Source: Erginobacter sp964587835 | Lineage (GTDB): Bacteria > Auribacterota > Erginobacteria > Erginobacterales > Erginobacteraceae | DNA: 64,000 nucleotides | Reading direction: 5' to 3' | Assembly: GCA_964587835.1 (NCBI GenBank) | Contig: CAZPMN010000005.1 | Coordinates: 59,423-123,422, forward strand | Shown: piece after piece, positions 57,569 to 64,000 of the stretch | How positions within the stretch are numbered: the first letter of the stretch is position 1 | How the letters are laid out: each line of letters begins with the position of its first letter | Translations under genes and position numbers: made by a program | The notes under the pieces: generated by a model | Told to the model about the DNA's origin: nothing | Seen by the model: the letters and a program-made list of their open reading frames with translations, nothing else | Database searches by the model: none

Positions 57569-59953
57569 ATGATCAAGACCGGTCTGGCGTTTCTGGCGGT
57601 TTCCTTTTTTATTGCCCCGAGCGGACTCTCACAGGAGATGTATTCGATCGGGCTGGTCGGGGAATACCCAAATTGCGGGGTTGTCTTCGGGGAGTACCGG
57701 GACCGGGCCTGGGAAGAAAGTGCCTTCGCGCCGGCCGGCGAATTTGTCCAGAATTTCAACCCGGCTCTGGCCGCCGGCCCGTCCGGGGAGTTCTGGGCGG
57801 TCTGGGCGGCCCGGAATGACGGGGAGGAGTCCAGGATCTACTTCAGCCGGGGGCGGTCCGGGGCCTGGAGTTCCGCCCGCCGGGTGACGGCCGGCGGAGA
57901 GCAGTGGGAGCAGGACCCGGCCATCGTCGTCTGGCCGGACGGCGCGGTCTTGGCCGCCTGGGCCGGGACACTCGACGGCCGCTCGGGGATATACTGCGCC
58001 CGCCGGGAGGGGGATGGGTTCGCCCCCCCGAAAATGGTCAGTCCGCCCTCCGAATTTCCTCTCCGCCATCCGGCCCTGGCGGTTGATTCCTCCGGCCGGG
58101 CCCTCCTGGTCTGGCAGGGGTGGGACGGTTCCTACTACCAGATCTTCGCCAGCTTCTTCGACGGCCAGGAATGGTCGGAGGTGGAGATGATCGCCCCCCG
58201 GCCCGGGGTGGACCAGACCCTCCCCTCGGTCTTCTCCGGGGATGACGGAAGGTGGGAATGTTTCTGGGTGGAGGGCGGCAAGCTCTTCTCCGCCGCCGCC
58301 GGACCCGGGGGCTGGGCCGGACCGGAACCCGCCGGATCTTTCCCCGACAAGGTCATCCCCCGGGCGGAAGAACCGCCTTCCCCGGGATGGCTGGTGGAAC
58401 GGGACGCCGCCGGCCGGCCGCGGACCCGGCGGACCGGGGTCCTCTTCGATCTGGCCCGGATCCTCCCCCCATCGGGGGTCAAGGCCGCCGCCGGCCAGGA
58501 ATACATTGCTTACGGGGACAGCATCACCCTGGGCTGGAACTCCGCCGCCGGTCGGCAGGACATTAATTATTCCTACATCCCCTACCTCCGGTCCAAACTG
58601 CAAAGCCGTTACGGGGTGAGTTATACCATCCACAACCAGGGTTACGGGGGGCACATCACCTACTCCCTAGCTTACGGGGGAACCATCCCGGGTAAGGGAT
58701 ACTGTCCGGGGATCAACGGCGTGATCGACAGCTATCCCAACGCCTCCCGGATCCTGATTATGGCCGGAACCAACGACGGTTGCGCCCCCTCCGCATCCAG
58801 GGACTTCCTCAGCGTGATGATCGACCGGGCCCGATCCCGGGGCTGTACTCCCATCCTGGCGACGATGATTCCCCGCTGCGACGGCGACCAGTCCCGGGTG
58901 GACAGCTTGAGCCGCGATTACATCCGGCCGCTGGCCAGGGCCAAGGGTTGCACCCTGGCCGATCCCTGGCAGTACTTCTACAACTACGGCAACTGGCCCG
59001 GCCAGCTTCTCGAGGACTGTCTCCACGTGACCATCGCCGGCGCCCAGACGATGGCCAACGCCTTTTTCGCCGCCATCCCTCCTCCTTATTATGCCACCCC
59101 GGTTCCGCGGAAAACTCCGCCGCCGACCCCGACCCTTACCCCCACCGTTACCCCTTCACCTTCTCCTTCACCCCTCCCGTTGTTCTCCCTGATCGATTCG
59201 GGGGATTACGACGGAGACGGCACGGCCGATCTCGCCGTCTTCCGGCCCTCCTCCGGGCTGTGGGCGATCCGGGGGGTAACCCGGGCTTACTGGGGGAAGG
59301 CCGGCGGTAGCGATGTTCCGGTTCCCGGGGACTACGGAGCCGACGGGACAAGTGATATCGCGGCCTACCGCCCCGTTACCGGTTTCTGGTTCATCAGGGA
59401 CCTGACCCGGGTCTATTGGGGCAAGTCCGGGGATGTTCCGGTTCCCGGGGATTACGATGGGGACGGCACGGCCGATCTCGGTGTCTTCCGCCCCTCCTCC
59501 GGTCTCTGGGCGGTCCGCGGGGTGACCCGGGCCTACTGGGGCAAGTCCGGGGATATTCCGGTTCCCGGATATTTTCGGGGGACCCGGCAGAAGAGCATCG
59601 CGGCCTACCGCCCCTCCACCGGCTACTGGTTCGTCAAGGACCTGACCAGGGTTTACTGGGGTAAAGCCGGGGATGAACCCGTCCCCTTCCAGAGCAATCC
59701 CTCGAGCGCCTGTCAGATCGGCGTCTTCCGCCGGTCCTCCGGCCTCTGGGCGGTTCGAGGGGTGACTCGGGCCTACTGGGGTAAGCAAGGCGGGAACGAT
59801 ATTCCGGTCCCCGGCAACTACGAGGGAGATGGGGACGACGCGATAGCGGCCTACCGCCCCTCCACCGGTTACTGGTTCATCAAGGGAATTACCAAGGTAT
59901 TTTGGGGTAAGGCCGGGGATATCCCGGTCAGCGGCCCGGTTCCCCGCCGCTAG
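57569..59953 (+). CDS. Exported SGNH/GDSL hydrolase with BNR-like N-terminus and six 40-residue C-terminal repeats
   Basis: About 794 residues. A signal peptide (TGLAFLAVSFFIAPSGLS) is followed by a sialidase-like BNR region (~30-280; FWAVWAARNDGEESRIYFSR, and DGAVLAAWAGTLDGRSGIYC). The SGNH hydrolase domain (~310-505) has nucleophile YIAYGDSITLGWN, block III IMAGTNDG and the catalytic pair in EDCLHVTIAGAQ. A Pro/Thr linker (TPPPTPTLTPTVTPSPSPSP) leads to six 40-residue repeats alternating VFRPSSGLWAVRGVTRAYWG and AYRPSTGYWFIKDLTRVYWG, with PVPGDYDGDGTAD Ca-binding loops. It likely cleaves an ester on an extracellular glycan. ATG 57569 is preferred; GTG 57545 lies in the heptamer repeat. Confidence 0.85.
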   Translation: MIKTGLAFLAVSFFIAPSGLSQEMYSIGLVGEYPNCGVVFGEYRDRAWEESAFAPAGEFVQNFNPALAAGPSGEFWAVWAARNDGEESRIYFSRGRSGAWSSARRVTAGGEQWEQDPAIVVWPDGAVLAAWAGTLDGRSGIYCARREGDGFAPPKMVSPPSEFPLRHPALAVDSSGRALLVWQGWDGSYYQIFASFFDGQEWSEVEMIAPRPGVDQTLPSVFSGDDGRWECFWVEGGKLFSAAAGPGGWAGPEPAGSFPDKVIPRAEEPPSPGWLVERDAAGRPRTRRTGVLFDLARILPPSGVKAAAGQEYIAYGDSITLGWNSAAGRQDINYSYIPYLRSKLQSRYGVSYTIHNQGYGGHITYSLAYGGTIPGKGYCPGINGVIDSYPNASRILIMAGTNDGCAPSASRDFLSVMIDRARSRGCTPILATMIPRCDGDQSRVDSLSRDYIRPLARAKGCTLADPWQYFYNYGNWPGQLLEDCLHVTIAGAQTMANAFFAAIPPPYYATPVPRKTPPPTPTLTPTVTPSPSPSPLPLFSLIDSGDYDGDGTADLAVFRPSSGLWAIRGVTRAYWGKAGGSDVPVPGDYGADGTSDIAAYRPVTGFWFIRDLTRVYWGKSGDVPVPGDYDGDGTADLGVFRPSSGLWAVRGVTRAYWGKSGDIPVPGYFRGTRQKSIAAYRPSTGYWFVKDLTRVYWGKAGDEPVPFQSNPSSACQIGVFRRSSGLWAVRGVTRAYWGKQGGNDIPVPGNYEGDGDDAIAAYRPSTGYWFIKGITKVFWGKAGDIPVSGPVPRR

Positions 59954-59965
59954 CGCCGAAAGCCC

Positions 59966-60013
59966 CGTCCACCGATCACCGATTACTGATTACTGATTAC
60001 TGATTACTTGTTT
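59966..60013. repeat. TGATTAC-type tandem heptamers
   Basis: CCGATCACCGATTACTGATTACTGATTACTGATTAC: a run of 7-base units between convergent genes, ending at the stop of the PA2779-like gene. Confidence 0.85.
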
Positions 60014-60014
60014 A

Positions 60015-60395
60015 TCAGTGTCGGCTGATCTCCACCGCGCCGATGATCACCGCCATCATCAGGACGGTGAGGACGATCGCCGCCGTCTCATTGGACATCA
60101 GGGACTCCCGCACTCCCTCGCCCTCTCCCCCCCAACGCCCGGGGAAGGCGCCGGCGGCGACCAGGCGGATCTCCTCCGGGGTCAGGCTTTCCAGGACCGC
60201 CTCGGCCTGCTCCCGATTCAAGCCGCTCCCCTTCAGGTGGGTGCCGGCCGCGCGCTTTAGGAATTCGGCTGTCTCTGCGGCCGGAGGCCGGGGGGAGGTG
60301 AGAAGGGCCGCCCGGGCCGAGGTCGGGAGGAGGGCCGCCGGGGCGAAGATCGCCAGTGACAATGCCACCGTGACGATCGGGAACGGTTTCTTCAT
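60015..60395 (-). CDS. Second PA2779-like small envelope protein
   Basis: 126 residues: signal peptide (PIVTVALSLAIFAPAALLPT then SARAALL), a helical middle with LNREQAEAVLESLTPEEIRL, and one C-terminal membrane helix (AAIVLTVLMMAVIIGAVEI). Overall order matches the protein at 40071-40448 with a similar length. No C39 peptidase gene is beside this copy. It is probably a single gene; AAGGAAGG lies about 6 bases before its ATG. Confidence 0.65.
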   Translation of the reverse strand: MKKPFPIVTVALSLAIFAPAALLPTSARAALLTSPRPPAAETAEFLKRAAGTHLKGSGLNREQAEAVLESLTPEEIRLVAAGAFPGRWGGEGEGVRESLMSNETAAIVLTVLMMAVIIGAVEISRH

Positions 60396-60456
60396 CTGAT
60401 ACCTTCCTTTGGCTGCCGGGTTGCTCCGGCATTTCGTCGGTGATTTTCAGTTTATA

Positions 60457-61266
60457 CTAATACGTTCCGGCCGGGCTTTGGTTCAGGGCGGAGATCAATT
60501 GCGGGTGGATCCGGGGGTTGCCGGCCACGATCTCGCCACGCTGGAGGTCGAACCGGCTTCCGGTGAAATCGCTCACCCGTCCCCCCGCCTCCGCCGCCAG
60601 CAGCGCCCCGGCGGCGGTGTCCCAGGGCTTCAGTCCCCTCTCCCAGAACCCGTCCAGCCGCCCGGCGGCGACATAGGCCAGGTCGAGGGCGGCCGAGCCG
60701 TCCCGCCGGAGCCCCTGGACCCGGGGAAGAAGCCCGCCGGCGATCTCCAGGGCCCGTTCCCGCTCGCCCAGGGCATAGGGAAAACCGGTCGCTACCAGGC
60801 TCTCGGCGAGATCCGCGGTCGGGGAAACCCTGATTTCCCGGCCGTTGAGCCGGGCGCCTCCCCCGCACCGGGCCTCGAAGAGCTCGTCCCGGCCTGGATC
60901 GTAGATCACCCCCGCCACCGTCTCCTCCCGCCGGGTCAGGGCGATCGAGACCGAGTAGAAGGGATAGCCGTGGACAAAGTTGGTCGTCCCGTCGATCGGG
61001 TCGATCCACCAGAGGTACTCCGAAGTTCCCCCGCCCCGGCCGCTCTCCTCGGCGGCGATCCGGTGGGAGGGAAAGTCGGTCGAGATGGCGGCGATCACCG
61101 CCCGCTCCGCCGCCCGGTCGACCTCGGTCACCAGGTCGGTGGCCCCCTTCCGGTCGACCCGGAAGCCGCTTGCGGCCCCGCGGCGGATAACCTCTCCGGC
61201 GGCGCGCGCCGCCCGCCGGGCGGTCTCCAGGGCCCGGTCAACGATTCTGGTATCTCTCTGGTCCAT
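60457..61266 (-). CDS. Inositol-1-monophosphatase family protein
   Basis: 269 residues. Metal-site motifs are EESG, WWIDPIDGTTNFVHGYPFYS and LKPWDTAAGALLAAEAGG, typical of Mg-dependent Li-sensitive phosphatases (SuhB-like). They dephosphorylate inositol-1-phosphate or related sugar phosphates; SuhB proteins can also act in rRNA transcription. The upstream region shows AGAAGG immediately before ATG. Confidence 0.93.
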   Translation of the reverse strand: MDQRDTRIVDRALETARRAARAAGEVIRRGAASGFRVDRKGATDLVTEVDRAAERAVIAAISTDFPSHRIAAEESGRGGGTSEYLWWIDPIDGTTNFVHGYPFYSVSIALTRREETVAGVIYDPGRDELFEARCGGGARLNGREIRVSPTADLAESLVATGFPYALGERERALEIAGGLLPRVQGLRRDGSAALDLAYVAAGRLDGFWERGLKPWDTAAGALLAAEAGGRVSDFTGSRFDLQRGEIVAGNPRIHPQLISALNQSPAGTY

Positions 61267-61388
61267 CCTTCTGGCTGTCGGATCCGGGCCGATCTCAACC
61301 CGGGGTCGGTTTAGCTTTTATCTTTTCCGGCCGCGGTGTACTCTAACCCGGGAAGGCGGATTTTCAAACCGAAAAGGAGAAGAGCGCG

Positions 61389-61709
61389 ATGATCTCGTTT
61401 GACGATTTCAAGAAACTCAATCTGGTGACGGCCCGGGTAATTCGGGTCGAACCGCACCCCGGGGCCGACCGGCTGCTTCTGCTCACGGTCGATCTCGGGT
61501 CGGAGGAGCGGACCCTGGTCGCCGGGATCCGGCAGTTCTACCGGCCGGAGGAACTGGCCGGCAAGGACCTGATCGTGGTCGAGAACCTCGAGCCGGCGGT
61601 CATCCGGGGCGTGGAGAGCCGGGGGATGATCCTGGCGGCCAAGGATGGCCAGGACCTCTCTCTGCTCACCCTGGACCGGCCGGTCTCCCCGGGCACGCCG
61701 GTCAGTTAA
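61389..61709 (+). CDS. tRNA-binding OB-fold protein (MetG C-terminal/CsaA-like)
   Basis: 106 residues, a stand-alone EMAP-II-like domain. VTARVIRVEPHPGADRLLLL, LVAGIRQFYRPEELAGKDLI, ENLEPAVIRGVESRGMILAA and the closing PVSPGTPVS match the C-terminal tRNA-binding domain of methionyl-tRNA synthetase, here a separate chain that may assist a MetG lacking it. It could be a chaperone like CsaA. The 3' end overlaps the convergent aminopeptidase gene by 8 bp. Confidence 0.9.
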   Translation: MISFDDFKKLNLVTARVIRVEPHPGADRLLLLTVDLGSEERTLVAGIRQFYRPEELAGKDLIVVENLEPAVIRGVESRGMILAAKDGQDLSLLTLDRPVSPGTPVS

Positions 61710-62793
61710 GCGGCTTGAGTTCGGGAAGGACAAACTTTCCCTTCTTCTGGACCGGCCGGCCGTCGAGGTGGATCTCCCCGTCGGTCATAATCCGGACCAG
61801 GTCCCAGTGGATGGCGGAACGGTTCCCGTTGTCGCACTCCCCGTAAGCCTTTCCCGGGGTGAGGTGGATCGATCCGGCGATCTTTTCGTCGAAGAGGGTG
61901 GAGAGCATCGGTTTCCGAATTGCCCGGTTCAGGCCGAAGGAGAACTCGCCGAAGTAGCGGGCGCCCCGGTCGGTGTCGAGGATGCTTTTGAGGTGCTCGC
62001 CCCCCCGATCGGCCTGAGCCCGGACGATTCGGCCCTTCTTCACCTCGAAACGGATTCCGGAGAAGATTTTGCCCTGGTAGAGGGCGGGGGTGTTATAGCG
62101 GATGCAGCCCTCGGCCGAGGTCTTGACCGGCGCGGTAAAGACCTCTCCGTCCGGGAGGTTCCGCTTGCCCACGCATTTGATCGCTTCCATCCCCCGGATT
62201 GAGAAGGTGAGGTCGGTATCGGGGGCGACGATCCGGACAGTTTCGCTCCGCTCCAGCAATCGCTTCAGTTTCTCCTGCCGCCGGTCCTCCCGCCTCCAGT
62301 CAATGTTGCAGGCGCGGAAATAGAAGTCCTCGAAATCGGCAAAGCTCATCCCGGCGTCCTGGGCCTGGCTGTGGGTCGGGTAGCGGGTGATTACCCAGCG
62401 CGTATGTTCGACCCGCCGCTCCTGGATCGGTCTCAGCAGGCGCTGCCGTGCGGTGAGCGTCCCGGCCGGGATCCCGGAGAGGGTCTGGTTGTTGAGTGGG
62501 GAACCGATCCCGATGTAGACGGTGACCTTCTTCATGAACTCCAGCTCGTGGCGGGGAAAGTAGGCCAGCTGCTCGCGGCTGGCGTAGCGGTAGAAATTAA
62601 AGGTCAGGTCGGAGTCCGCGTAGCTGATCCGGACGTGCCGGGCCCCCCGCTTCAGGCAGAGAGTCTGAATCTCGCGGATGAACTCGACCGGGGCGCCGTC
62701 GGCGTATGACAGGAGCACGATGTCGCCCTTTTTCACTTCCGTGGAATAATCAACGATGATTTGGGCCAGTTTGGCCTGGCGGGGGTCTTTCAT
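61702..62793 (-). CDS. M29 family aminopeptidase
   Basis: 363 residues, close to the M29 family's usual ~370-410. Landmarks are VLLSYADGAPVEFIREI, APDTDLTFSIRG, GEVFTAPVKTSAEGCIRYNT, LDTDRGARYFGEFSFGLN, and the metal-site end GSIHLTPGKAYGECDNGNRS with HWDLVRIM. These are the acidic/His ligands of the thermophilic aminopeptidases (AmpS/AP-T). It removes N-terminal amino acids in the cytosol. Its ATG overlaps the stop of the metallophosphoesterase gene (ATGA), so the two are coupled. Confidence 0.92.
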   Translation of the reverse strand: MKDPRQAKLAQIIVDYSTEVKKGDIVLLSYADGAPVEFIREIQTLCLKRGARHVRISYADSDLTFNFYRYASREQLAYFPRHELEFMKKVTVYIGIGSPLNNQTLSGIPAGTLTARQRLLRPIQERRVEHTRWVITRYPTHSQAQDAGMSFADFEDFYFRACNIDWRREDRRQEKLKRLLERSETVRIVAPDTDLTFSIRGMEAIKCVGKRNLPDGEVFTAPVKTSAEGCIRYNTPALYQGKIFSGIRFEVKKGRIVRAQADRGGEHLKSILDTDRGARYFGEFSFGLNRAIRKPMLSTLFDEKIAGSIHLTPGKAYGECDNGNRSAIHWDLVRIMTDGEIHLDGRPVQKKGKFVLPELKPLN

Positions 62794-63947
62794 TGCCTGC
62801 TCCTTGGTTGTTTGAATTTAATCCGGAGTTGAACGATCTCCGGGGTGCTGCCGGTCCGGGCCCGGGGACCCCAGGTCCCGGCGCCGGCGGTGACGTAGAT
62901 CTGGGTCTCCCCGACCCGGCCCCAGCCCCGGCTTACCGGGTAGAGGGCGGAGGTGATCAGGTTGACCGGAAATAACTGTCCGTGATGGGTGTGTCCGCAG
63001 AGGACCAGGTCGATTCCTTCCGCCGCCGCCACCCCGATCCGCCGGGGCTGGTGGTCGAGGAGGATGACCGGGCAGTCGCCTCCAATCCCTTCCAGGATCT
63101 TGCGGAGGGGAGTCTCTTTCTCCCCCCGCCGCAGAGCGGAGATGTCTTCCCGGCCGGCCAGGTAGAAGCTATCGTCGATCTTCACCGCGCGGTCGCGGAG
63201 GAAGACTATTCCCTGCCGGGAGAGGTACTCCACCGACTCCCCGACCCCGGTGATGTACTCGTGGTTGCCGGTTACGGCGTAAACCCCGAGGGGCGCCCGG
63301 AGCCGGGAGAGCGACTCCCCGAACCCGCCACGCTCCAGGATCCGGATATCCCGATCGACAATGTCCCCGGCGAAGACGATCAGGTCGGGCTTGAGGGCGT
63401 TGGCCGCCTCGACCACTTCTTCGAGGAAGTCGCGGTCTACCAAAACGCCGAGGTGGAGGTCGGCGATCAGGACCAGGTTGAGATTCCGGCGGGTCCCGCA
63501 GGAAGGGCCCAGCTCGATATCCATCCCGACAACCCGCAGGTGCCGGGCGTTGAGGTGCCCGGCGAAGAGGAGGATCACCACCACCAGCATACCGGCTGGG
63601 ATTGCCGCCCGGGGGATCGCGGGAAACCGGACCGGCCGCCGTCCGGGGACCAACCAGCGGCCGATCCAGATAGCCGCCCGGGCCAGATCGGCCAAGAGCA
63701 TGAGCAAAAAGGCGTAAACGACAAACCCGAACCACCAGGCCCCGATCCGCCAGAGCCACCCCGCCGCTTCCGGCGAGAGAAATTTTCTCCCAACCCCGGC
63801 CAGCAAGAGGGTGGAAAAGAGGAAAAGAAGAATTAAGGCCGCCGCCACCCTCGCCTTTCTGCCGGCGGGGAGGGCCGGGCGGAGGTGGAGAAAGAGATAG
63901 GCGTGGAGGACCAGGTAGATGCTCAGAACTATGATGACAAAAGCGGG
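62790..63947 (-). CDS. Membrane metallophosphoesterase (YkuE-like), 5' truncated
   Basis: At least 386 residues. The frame stays open upstream of the GTG at 63848 into another hydrophobic helix (SPAFVIIVLSIYLVLHAYLF) until the genomic sequence ends at 63947, so the true start is missing. Four N-terminal helices are followed by a calcineurin-like domain: LIADLHLGVLVDRDFLEEVV, VFAGDIVDRD, VTGNHEYITG, ILLDHQPRRIG and LCGHTHHGQLFPVN. YkuE-type enzymes hydrolyse phospholipid head groups or UDP-diacylglucosamine-like substrates; the substrate here is unknown. Confidence 0.9.
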   Translation of the reverse strand, partial: PAFVIIVLSIYLVLHAYLFLHLRPALPAGRKARVAAALILLFLFSTLLLAGVGRKFLSPEAAGWLWRIGAWWFGFVVYAFLLMLLADLARAAIWIGRWLVPGRRPVRFPAIPRAAIPAGMLVVVILLFAGHLNARHLRVVGMDIELGPSCGTRRNLNLVLIADLHLGVLVDRDFLEEVVEAANALKPDLIVFAGDIVDRDIRILERGGFGESLSRLRAPLGVYAVTGNHEYITGVGESVEYLSRQGIVFLRDRAVKIDDSFYLAGREDISALRRGEKETPLRKILEGIGGDCPVILLDHQPRRIGVAAAEGIDLVLCGHTHHGQLFPVNLITSALYPVSRGWGRVGETQIYVTAGAGTWGPRARTGSTPEIVQLRIKFKQPRSRQ

Positions 63948-64000
63948 AGATCGGAAGAGCGTCGTGTAGGGAAAGAGTGTAGATCTCGGTGGTCGCCGTA
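63948..64000. other. Illumina sequencing adapter at contig end
   Basis: AGATCGGAAGAGCGTCGTGT and the following 33 bases are the standard TruSeq universal adapter read-through. They interrupt the metallophosphoesterase gene and are not part of the organism. Confidence 0.97.

Overview
This 64 kb window is a G+C-rich bacterial contig, roughly two thirds G+C by eye, and it looks like a short-read metagenome assembly. It has two 100-base N gaps inside a tandem repeat (554-653 and 716-815). It ends in a perfect Illumina adapter sequence (63948-64000), so those last 53 bases are not genomic. Lipoprotein signal peptides, exported proteins and two near-consensus sigma-54 promoters point to a diderm bacterium. 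A possible Re-citrate synthase and an iron-sulfur fumarase suggest an anaerobic or microaerophilic life. I cannot name the phylum. No tRNA, rRNA, CRISPR array, transposase or phage gene was seen.

Layout. 1-1282: end of an ABC-2 permease gene and a dense repeat region. 1283-5655: GAF histidine kinase, NtrC-type regulator, then a sigma-54 promoter driving an exported phospholipase D-like protein and a small exported partner. 5925-8611: exported protein with a Tudor-like domain, then a CPA2 antiporter plus CBS protein. 8933-11411 (minus): a sigma-54 stress operon of cytosolic Hsp20, YfdX-like protein and exported Hsp20. 11908-15908: VanZ-like protein, two exported hypotheticals and a broken beta-lactamase-like gene with C-terminal 40-residue repeats. 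16006-21757: RecQ, a Dps-like ferritin and OtsA-OtsB for trehalose. 21848-28138: BvgS-like hybrid kinase, ProA, metallophosphatase and a histone-like DUF2934 protein. 28287-35101 (minus): glycosyltransferase and a central-carbon cluster (fumarase alpha, malic enzyme, isocitrate dehydrogenase, and a Re-citrate-synthase-like enzyme fused to a Cache sensor domain).

35230-38454 is a large sugar kinase-like plus UDPGP-type nucleotidyltransferase fusion. 38777-42426 (minus) carries a PA2779/PA2778-like pair with a TPR lipoprotein, a ferredoxin, and a thioredoxin-like lipoprotein/CXXC protein/polyferredoxin trio. 42601-53150 is a cell-surface block with four alkaline-phosphatase-superfamily enzymes and a TMTC-like TPR membrane protein; two of the sulfatase-like genes are visibly poorer in G+C. 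53356-63947 holds PEP carboxykinase, NadB, a GDSL hydrolase with the same 40-residue repeats, a second PA2779-like protein, inositol monophosphatase, a tRNA-binding protein, an M29 aminopeptidase and a truncated metallophosphoesterase.

The intergenic DNA is unusually rich in dispersed short repeats: a GTCATTGCGAGG...GAAGCAATCTC family with variable internal palindromes, a 128-bp composite repeat, GGCACCCC/GGGGTGCC palindromes, CGCAAAGA repeats, and several tandem heptamers.
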